Below the pieces are notes generated by a model that was not told where the DNA came from, did not search any database, and saw only the letters and a list, made by a program, of their open reading frames with translations. A stretch of 64,000 bases of DNA from Brachynemurus nebulosus (Eukaryota; Arthropoda; Insecta; Neuroptera; Myrmeleontidae), in NCBI GenBank assembly GCA_035578155.1, contig JAPWDM010000001.1, positions 9,512,670 through 9,576,669 of the forward strand, written 5' to 3'. Below are positions 56,546 to 64,000 of this stretch, one piece after another (the stretch's first letter is position 1; each line of letters starts with the position of its first letter). A program made the translations under genes and the position numbers.

Positions 56546-57060
56546 TCACAAATAAATTTTTAAAATGAATGCTTTTCCCTTAATTTTATACATTTTAGGA
56601 ATTTTGTTGGGAGTAACACTAATCATATCTATATTATATATTTGAGAAACATCGAAGTGATACTTCGAATAAAGTGTTTCTAAATTGTGAAAAAATCTAT
56701 TTACTTGTGCCTGACTGAAGCTCACCATCCTCGCTAATGAATATTTTTCTGGTCGACGAAAAATTAAATTCTGTCTTTTACAAAAATCTGCTACCCATGT
56801 TTTTCCTGCTATTTTTCTTCTTGTCATATTAAACCTATGTGATATATTATTTGATATAGTATATCCAGATGCAATTTATTTTAACCTTGCTATAACGTTA
56901 TTTTGTAAAACATAATATCTAATTCGCGACTATGTTCAACCAATTGTTGCCCTATAATTTCTCAAAATGTTCTTTTGTATCTCCCAAGGGAGCATGGAAT
57001 GTTTCTAAGTTTAAGTCTTTTTCTAAGAGTGCATTCCGCTATATCCATTTTTCTTGTTAT
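56546..57060 (-). pseudogene. Tigger/pogo-type transposase, N-terminal half, decayed
   Basis: Minus strand from ATG at 57048 reads ECTLRKRLKLRNIPCSLGRY, then a stop, then QQLVEHSRELDIMFYKITL. More stops and a frameshift follow, then from 56827 an open stretch RKIAGKTWVADFCKRQN..FRRPEKYSLARMVSFSQAQV..NRFFHNLETLYSKYHFD..QIYNIDMISVT. This follows the order of pogo/Tigger/jerky proteins: pipsqueak-like HTH, a central linker (GRY..LVEH..LE.MFY), the CENP-B-type second HTH (AGKDWxxxFLKR..LRxPE..SLARA..FN..QVNRFF), then the first catalytic Asp in NxDExGxxT. Here the Asp is kept but Glu/Thr are lost (NIDMIS). The rest of the DDE domain is not found. Confidence 0.85.
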
Positions 57061-57941
57061 AGTTCTTTTCTTTCTTCATTTTTTATTTTTTCTTAGATAT
57101 TTTTCAAAATACTTTCTGTAAATATCAGTTTCCTATTGAATTTTCGTTGATAACTCATCTTTCAAAAACTAGTTTAAAAATAAATAGAAATTTTAATAGA
57201 AACGTGCGTACTCTTATCAACTTTTAGGGTGCGTATTCTTATAAGAATCTGTTTTTGTCAGTTAAACGTTAACAATTAAAAATTAATTGTATCGTTTGAG
57301 TTTATAGATGAAAAAATAAAGTGTCTTTAGAATCTATAAAGGCTATCTTACCTTTTGAATGAACTAAAGATAAAATACACTCTATTAAAAAAATGGCAAT
57401 TTTTATAACATTTGTTTGATTTGAGATAGGTACCTTAATTGCTTTTACAAAATAACTAAATAAAAATTGGCGCGAATTGAATAATATTTGGTCAACTATA
57501 AATAGGTATCGTGCTAATCGCTATAAACTATTAAATTCGATATTCACGGTATTCATAGACAAGATAAAAACCTATTTAAATTCTGCGTACTCTTACATGC
57601 CTGCGTACTCTTACCTGCCTTTACCCTATATGATAAATTTTGTTTTTTTATATCACCAATTGGATTGATTGAGCGTAACTTAACAGGGTGTAGCATGTTG
57701 TTTTAACATCAAAATGACATGGATTCGGTACGTATCCGGTCCTACTATTCAGACAGGTATACTACGCGAAAGCCATACGAAAGCGAACCGATTGATCCGC
57801 TACGTTTTCGCTTCACTTTCGCACCTCTGTTAGAAAGTTGTGGTTTGGATATCTGTCTACCTACCAATCCTACTGCACCATTAGAAACTGGACTAAAGAT
57901 GAGAAAAAATTTGGTACAAGTATGAAAATGAAGTAATTTAT

Positions 57942-58400
57942 TTTTTATTACTCACACGGGAGAAGTACTAACTTAGCGCACACATTTCTGTACGCACAAT
58001 AGCTGTTTGCCCACTGTATTCTTCCCACATACTTTTTTGCGTGTGGAAAGTAACTTTCCACACGCAAATTGACAATAAAACACGCAAAGCCGCCTCTTGA
58101 TTTTTCACTTGATAAATATTTAATAATTATTTCTATAGATATAATTTAAACAATATTTAATTCAGAAAAGAAAAAGACGAACACTCAAAAATATTATTTT
58201 AAAAAGTAATAAAAATGTCAAAAATAGTAATAATAATAGAAAAAAGTATGTGAAATTCGTAATAAAAAATAGTATGTGCAGCTCGTGCGGGATTGTCGAT
58301 TGCCCACTGAAGTGAATGAGCGCACTCACTACGTTCGTGCACTCAATTACGCTTTCGTGGACAATCGACAATTTCCCGCACTTATTGCACAATATACTAT
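57942..58400 (-). repeat. Dispersed repeat 'TATTGTGCAATAAGTGCGGG', copy 2
   Basis: Inverted homologue of 13326-13780: TTATTACTCACACGGGAGAA at the left, CGCACTTATTGCACAATATA at the right, with the same stem-loop around CACTCACTACGTTCGTGC and the same AAAGTAACTTTCC palindrome. It has about 45 bp extra (AGTAATAATAATAGAAAAAA region) compared with copy 1. Confidence 0.75.
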
Positions 58401-59293
58401 TTGCAATATTTATCCGAAACCCTGAAGGGAAACTTTAGGGGTAGTCTTCAGAAGCATAGTCAGCCACGAAATTCGAATTCTCGACCGCATGTATATGTTT
58501 TACGAATGCTTTCGTCTTCATTCCCGTTGGTTGTGTGGTTATCATCAGTTGGTGCTCCACTAGAACTCCCGCATGTCGTTGAAATAGTTTTTTACCATTT
58601 TCATTCGTCGTAGGTATAGTCAAGCCCCTTAATTATTGTTACTCACTCCCTAGCAGGCCCGATTAACTTCTTGCTTGCTATTTCTACTCAGCAGTCAATT
58701 GACAGCTGACCTTGACGAAGGCAGCTCCGATCTAATCTCCCTCCGAACTCCGGAATTACTGACAGTAACTGACAGGGCGCTTACTGTGCATCTCGAAACG
58801 CCATGCTGGAACCTTTTACAGAAGTAAGTTTCAACGAAATTAGGGTGTAATAAACCAGTTTTTACTTTACAACCTGAAAGAGTTGGTTGGCTCTTAATAG
58901 AGAATCCTACTGGGTTATGTATTTTTATCTAGAAGTCCAACATTCATGAGGTATTCGTATTCCTACCAATACAGACACTTTAAGGTTATTACATAAAACG
59001 CTGTATTTTACCATTACGTATGACTTATTTATAAAAACGCTGTATTTTACCAATACAGCAAATTACTTTATAAGATTAAACCACAATATTATATTAATTA
59101 TAAACATTATGGGAATTTATTTTTATTACCCATATTTGATTTTATTGATGGGATTTTGATTATTCTGTGATAATAATAAGAGAAATGAGAATGTCATATA
59201 AATTTATAGGATGTTCTTTTAAAAATATGTATGCTATGTAAATATTGCTTGTCTGTGAACTGAAGGCGTTCGATACAAGGCTGCCATAGTTAA
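58401..59293. other. Unassigned spacer, partly GC-richer
   Basis: 58640-58850 is less AT-rich and contains TTTTACAGAAGTAAGTTTC, which would fit a 5' splice site, but no coding frame leads into it. A 62-codon minus frame (58435-58623) has no recognised domain. CCGGAATTACTGACAG near 58755 has a loose match near 31910. No gene is claimed. Confidence 0.35.
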
Positions 59294-59552
59294 CACTAGA
59301 ACGACAAGGCTCTGTTACGGGACAAATTTAGCAAGTGACTGTCATAAATGACACCTATAATACACCGGTTCTAGTGTGTCAAATCGATATTTAATTGATG
59401 TCAGTGTCAACGTCTATATGTCTAGATGGTATTCAAATTTTTTCCAAAAAAGAAACTTATTAGATTATTGTCAACTTCTACATTATCAAAAGTTACAGCG
59501 CTGAAACAAAAAACGTAGGTGTCATGTATGACACCGACTTGTCGTTCTAGGG
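59294..59552. mobile_element. 259-bp piggyBac-type MITE, TTAA TSD
   Basis: Left CACTAGAACGACAAGGC and right (complement) CCCTAGAACGACAAGTCG are inverted repeats with two mismatches. They share CCTAGAACGACAA with the ends of 40-1018. TTAA flanks both sides (59290-59293, 59553-59556). Interior GTGTCA/TGACAC motifs differ from the larger element. Non-coding. Confidence 0.85.
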
Positions 59553-59556
59553 TTAA

Positions 59557-60903
59557 AATTTAACTCTGTCTATATCATTCTGGTGTATAAAGCAAGAGAG
59601 ATAGATTATAAACAATAGCTCTCGTTACTCTTTTCTTTCCTTTTAAAACTACCATGAGTTGAGGCTCAAGCAATACATTGCTACAAATATACCCACATAG
59701 ACAAGTGAAACAATGTTTACAGGTCGTCAATGCAATTTAAAAAGTTATTTATCCTATATATTCAAAGAAATCAATACAACAACATTAAAAAATCGGGCAA
59801 ATGCAAGTCGTAGTTATGCCGATAGTGTTCCGTACAATATGTTGCATTTGAACAAGAATTTAAAACTTTTAAAAACGTGTAAGGATGAAAGTTGTTTTTC
59901 ACATCGTTAGAAATATTTTTTGTCGAAAAACTTTTTCTTTAAGACCAGTGGTTCAGCAGTTACTATAAGAAAATAAAAAATTAATTTGTTTATAACAATT
60001 TCTCTTTGTTTATATCTCGTTTTTAGTGCTCATGATATCCACCTGAATTAGCTCCCAGAATCAAAGTGCTTCACATCTATAATTATTAGGATATACTTCT
60101 ATATTTCTATATCACATCTATATTTATTATATATCTATATCACATCTATATTTATTAGGACTATAGGATTTGTATTACGTATTTTTATAACTTATTTTTA
60201 GTTACGTGGTCCTGAAAACCACGTAACTTATGCATTCACTCATAAGTCTTCATAAGTGATTATTAATTTCCTATACACATCGGTGGCGCTTTCCACTAAA
60301 AAAAGTTAGGCAGTGAGATATTTTTCATTCAAACGTACATTATCAGTGCACCACTAAATCGTTGTAGTATGTTTGCTCTTGAATTATTTTTAGTTAAAAA
60401 AATGACCCATCGTTTTTGGACTGATTTTGGTGGCAGCACGTGATGGTAAGATATATCTCATTAAAATCCATACATACCAACATACCTAAATCGATATTAT
60501 ACCGACACAATTAGACCTACATATCGACGCAACGAGATGGCACTATATGTATACAATATAGGTACGTGTATTATATCGGTCTATTTTTGTGTCGTTATCT
60601 AATGGTCTTCTACGGTAGACGGCAATACTGCCCATGTGTTAGAATTACTATTTTGACATAATTGAATGCAGTACCTCGTATCTCACAAAATTAGATAATT
60701 CTCTGTTACTTTAAAAGTTTTCATAATTACAGTGGAAGTAATACTTATGAATGAATAAATTAATTCAATAATTCAATAAAAAAATTAATAGAATTAGAAT
60801 TAGAATTTTTATTTTGTTTTAAGCATCCGCGTATACAAAAGAGTTTGGTTACAATTATCTTTCTTTTTTTATAAATTGGTACTATAATAATAATGATAAT
60901 AAT
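59557..60903. other. Unassigned spacer with one hairpin relative
   Basis: About 59793-59836 reads GGGCAAATGCAAGTCGTAGT..TAGTGTTCCGTACAAT, a relative of the motif at 1038-1080. TATCACATCTATATTTATTA repeats occur near 60110-60160. ACGTGGTCCTGAAAACCACGT near 60205 is a small hairpin. No gene recognised. Confidence 0.45.
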
Positions 60904-61244
60904 AAATTCGCCAAGTGCGTGCCGGACACGCATTATCAAAGTTACGTGGTCAACAGCTAATTTTTTACAATTTTTAGGATCAAATGCAGGAAATTTAATA
61001 GTACGTATCGACGGCTTACTGCTAGAACCACGTATGCCGATTTTTCACTGTTTTGAGATAATTAGATATAAATGTTTAGAATCATCTTATACCGGTCATA
61101 GGCTAATAAAAATCTCATTTTATTTTATTTATCAGAATGAAAGTTATTTAACAATAACAAAACCTTATATTTCCAAATTTCAAATTATGTCATAATTTAA
61201 TGGTATGTTAACCATACGAGGGTCGACACAGAAGTGCTCAGTCG

Positions 61245-61682
<438 letters not shown>

Positions 61683-61929
61683 CAAACCAGTGCAAAATCG
61701 ACATACGTGGTTCTCGTAATAATCCGTCAATAGGTAGTACGTACTATTAAATTTCCTACATTTGATCCTAAAAATTGTTAAAAATTAGCTATTGACCACG
61801 TGACTGTGATAATGCGTGTCCGGCACGCACTTGGCAAATTTTTATATTGTAGTTTAGATGTGTGTATAATTGTTATACCTAATATTATATTCTGTTAGAT
61901 TATGTATACAGATGTATTTACGGGGCTGG

Positions 61930-62148
61930 ATTTACCCTAAGTGTCGTCCCTGGGAAAAAATCAGATCAACTTTTCCCTAAAACCAAAAGAAGAGCAAAAA
62001 AGCATTTCTTTAACTTTTTAACTTTTTCCTACAAAATATAAGTGACGAAAAAATAAACAACGCCAAATTGCCACATGGTATTCCAAATTTTGCCGCCCTG
62101 GGTACCAACCCCGTGTGCCCCTGGTGTAAATCTAGCACTGTATATATG
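61930..62148. mobile_element. Diverged hAT MITE of the 35705 family
   Basis: Left CGGGGCTGGATTTACCCTAA and right GTGTAAATCTAGCACTG are diverged inverted ends. GTGTCGTCCCTGGGAAAA and GCCGCCCTGGGTACCAACCC match the interior of 35705-35901 in part. Flanking octamers do not match, so the TSD has decayed. Confidence 0.55.
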
Positions 62149-62193
62149 AATACTATCCTGAATTATAGTAACTTGGGAATCAGTATTAAAGTA

Positions 62194-62547
62194 CAGTCGA
62201 CTCTCGTTAATTCAAACCTGCGATAATTCGAACCTCTCTATAATTCAAAGTTATCACGAGTTCCTTACAAAATCTTTTTATATTTCGAACTAAATCAATA
62301 CATTTTTATGCATTTGGTAATTCGAACGAAAAAATCATTGCTACGTAACAAAACGACGCGATAATTCGAACTCATCGGCGTCAAACACTCGACAATTCAA
62401 AGTTGCAAAGAGAAAGAGACAGAAAGATTGTAAGTACATTTTGAAACAAGTTCAAGTTCATTCATCGCAAATGCTTAAGAAATTAAAATTGTTGCCTGCG
62501 ATAATTCGAACCTCTCTATAATTCGTAATATTTTAATAGTCCCCTCG
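62194..62547 (+). mobile_element. Tigger-type MITE, copy 2, interrupted by a hAT element
   Basis: Starts CAGTCGACTCTCGTTAATTC after TA (62192-62193) and is highly similar to 25135-25490. It breaks off at AATAGTCCCCTCG where TAGGGATGAGAT of the hAT element begins; copy 1 continues here with CTCGAGTTTCGAATTCACG. The remainder should lie beyond the right window edge. Confidence 0.85.
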
Positions 62548-64000
62548 TAGGGATGAGATAAACTGCTATTCTGCGATCGCAGTTGCGACTGCGACTGCGA
62601 CTAAAGAATATCTGCGATTTTAAACTGCGACTGCGATTTTTAGTTGCGACTGTTATTTTTAACTGCTACTGCGATTTTTCAAAAAAAAATGCTATTGGAC
62701 GTAACGTACTAGGTAGATGATGTTAACATAGCAGAGACACAGTGATGATCGTATAATTATGAGTAATATAGATTGGATAAATGATAATTTATTAAATCAA
62801 GTGCTTACCTTAATAACTGTTGGTTTTTGTAGGTATTATTTTAATTATGGATCATAACGAAATAATGTTCAAATCAATTAACTATTTAGTAACTTATTTA
62901 ATATTAACATGAATAAAATAATAATTATAATAATAATAATACATAAGTAAATGTTTTAATGGGTAACTTTCTTTAAAATTTCAAAATTTGCATTTAAAAA
63001 CAAGACACTTTGCACTTTTTTAGCTGTTAACCGTGTACGTCTATCGTTATACAACATACCGGCCTTTGAAAATAGTCTTTCACATGGTACGGATGTGGCA
63101 GTCGCGCAAAATTTATCCTGCATTACAGAACTTAAATGAGGATAATTGTAATTATTTTCGGCCCACCACTTTAATGGATCTTTTTTACGGTCAAGAATAT
63201 CTTCGTCGAGGTATCGTTGAATTTCGACCAAAGCTCGAGAATTTGCACTGCTTTTGCCTCGCGAATTTGATTTAACTTGATCGTCAATAAAATTCCATAC
63301 TGAGCAATTATTAGAATTTGAAGACGTAGTGGCAATTTCTTCTGTAACATGTTTTTTATGTTGCTCCATAAAAATTATTTTTTTTGAAACAGCCTTAATT
63401 AAAATATTTTTAGCCGTTTCTGCAGCTTCTCGGTTTTGAAAGCCAACATCTTTAAATCGTGGGTCTAAAAATGTACAGATTGCTAATACCTCGTGAAATT
63501 CAATTTGTCCTAATCTGTCACTTAATCCAGTTTGTAATTTGTTTAATACAACTAGAATAACAGGATCGAATATCTTGTTTTTCAGTTGAGTACAAATTTT
63601 CAGTAAGCCGTTTGTCATTATAATGACGAAGGAACCTACGGGATATTTTTCACCGCTTATTGTTTTGGTGACGTCTTCAAACGGTTTTAATATTTCATAA
63701 AGTTGTCGTATCATCTCCCATTCATTTGTTGTTATTACTGGTAAGTCTTTATTAACAATTGCAATCGTACTGCGAATTGCTTCTTGTAGTTCTAAAAATC
63801 GCTCCAGCATGTAAAATGTGGAGTTCCATCGAGTAGGTACATCTTGAATAATTTTTTTAGGTTGATCAATACCTTGCCGTTTTTGATAATTAAGTAACTT
63901 TTCATACTCTAATGAACTACGTTTAAGGAAGGATACAATGTTTCTAATTTTAATCACTAACTGGTCAACATATTTCAATGCGTCTTTCACAATTAAATTT
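62548..64000 (-). mobile_element. hAT transposon, 3' part, continuing beyond the window
   Basis: The terminal repeat TAGGGATGAGATAAACTGC is followed by a run of TGCGACTGCGACTGCGAC-type repeats to about 62690, then AT-rich sequence, then the transposase frame on the minus strand. The presumed TSD at this side is TCCCCTCG (62540-62547). TAGGG ends with simple-sequence sub-terminal repeats match the style of 34358-34919 and 51874-52433. The other end is outside the window. Confidence 0.85.
62956..64000 (-). CDS. hAT transposase, C-terminal part (partial, open at window edge)
   Basis: DNA transposase of the hAT superfamily, which cuts and pastes its own element in the nucleus. The visible 344-plus residues have no stop. 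Upstream of the first listed residue the frame stays open to the window edge, reading NLIVKDALKYV, which matches the internal (H)TLNLIVKDA block, so the start, BED zinc finger and first catalytic residues lie outside. Visible motifs: VPTRWNSTFYMLERFLELQE at about residues 50-70; a helical central region; DPLKWWAENNYNYPHLSSVM and SVPCERLFSKAG..YNDRRTRL at about 275-325, the C-terminal dimerisation domain (Pfam hAT_C type), ending shortly after ANFEIL. It resembles ZBED-like insect hAT proteins. The intact frame suggests a recent or still functional copy, but completeness cannot be judged here. Confidence 0.93.
   Translation of the reverse strand, partial: NLIVKDALKYVDQLVIKIRNIVSFLKRSSLEYEKLLNYQKRQGIDQPKKIIQDVPTRWNSTFYMLERFLELQEAIRSTIAIVNKDLPVITTNEWEMIRQLYEILKPFEDVTKTISGEKYPVGSFVIIMTNGLLKICTQLKNKIFDPVILVVLNKLQTGLSDRLGQIEFHEVLAICTFLDPRFKDVGFQNREAAETAKNILIKAVSKKIIFMEQHKKHVTEEIATTSSNSNNCSVWNFIDDQVKSNSRGKSSANSRALVEIQRYLDEDILDRKKDPLKWWAENNYNYPHLSSVMQDKFCATATSVPCERLFSKAGMLYNDRRTRLTAKKVQSVLFLNANFEILKKVTH

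Larger units (their letters stand above)
53784..57626 (-). mobile_element. Element B: 3.84-kb Tigger/pogo-like transposon, decayed
   Basis: Ends GGGTAAAGGCAGGTAAGAGT(ACGC) and the exact complement at the right, flanked by TG (mutated) at the left and TA at the right (57627-57628). The terminal block is partly repeated inside (GCGTACTCTTACATGCC at about 57587, and related copies at about 56485-56515 and 57205-57240). It encodes a decayed pogo-type transposase on the minus strand and carries the HINE-like repeat 54121-55785 as an insertion. Confidence 0.75.

Noticed and set aside
58800..58850. Possible exon with splice donor CAGAAGTAAGT
   Set aside because: No open coding frame of useful length leads into it and no acceptor/exon partner is visible; one 8-base match to the donor consensus is expected by chance.
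63033..63275. 80-codon plus-strand frame
   Set aside because: Antisense shadow of the hAT transposase on the minus strand.

Overview
The window looks like intergenic, repeat-dominated DNA from a nuclear insect genome. It is AT-rich, with no bacterial-type operons and no open frame that reads as a normal host gene. It carries hAT, piggyBac-type, mariner, pogo/Tigger and PIF/Harbinger-type DNA transposons, a Helentron-like repeat and degraded non-LTR retrotransposon pieces. GTACCTA-type runs and a dispersed hairpin motif (GTGCGTG..GGACACGCA, with GTTCCGTAC in two relatives) remind me of Lepidoptera, but this is from memory and the order is not proven. No host gene, classical rRNA gene or CRISPR array is visible. 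The only tRNA-like sequence looks like a SINE head.

Layout. 0-7.7 kb: four TTAA- or TA-flanked MITEs, a 391-bp foldback enclosing half of a tRNA-like sequence, a complete tRNA-like cloverleaf beside it, and a TTA-flanked MITE. 7.7-15 kb: mostly unrecognised sequence, then a 2.4-kb inverted structure interrupted by a perfect-ended MITE. 15-25.5 kb: a hAT MITE with exact 8-bp duplication, a near-perfect 627-bp palindrome, a TTAA element, and a 3.1-kb element (A) carrying a nested Helentron/HINE-like repeat, then tandem modules and pogo-type MITEs. 25.5-35.9 kb: a mariner end, a long-TIR foldback, hAT MITEs and TA microsatellites. 38-49 kb: non-LTR RNase H remnants, a 1.9-kb TAA-flanked element with nested insertions, a satellite array split by a hAT MITE, and a second copy of the 3.3-kb TTAA MITE. 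50.8-58.4 kb: a low-complexity CTTGGT block, a TA-flanked element holding a mariner remnant that was itself hit by a hAT MITE, and a 3.8-kb Tigger-like element (B) with a decayed transposase and a second HINE copy. 59-64 kb: a short piggyBac-type MITE, a foldback holding a third HINE copy, and a Tigger MITE interrupted by a hAT element.

The only long, stop-free coding region is the C-terminal part of a hAT transposase at the right edge (minus strand, 62956 to beyond 64000). All other coding traces (mariner, Tigger, hAT fragment, non-LTR RNase H and C-terminus) are pseudogenes. By a hand tally at least half of the window is recognisable mobile-element DNA, and nested insertions give a relative chronology at several sites. 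Boundaries were read by eye from terminal repeats and target-site duplications (TSDs), without alignment tools. They should be accurate to a few bases where a TSD is given and are approximate elsewhere.
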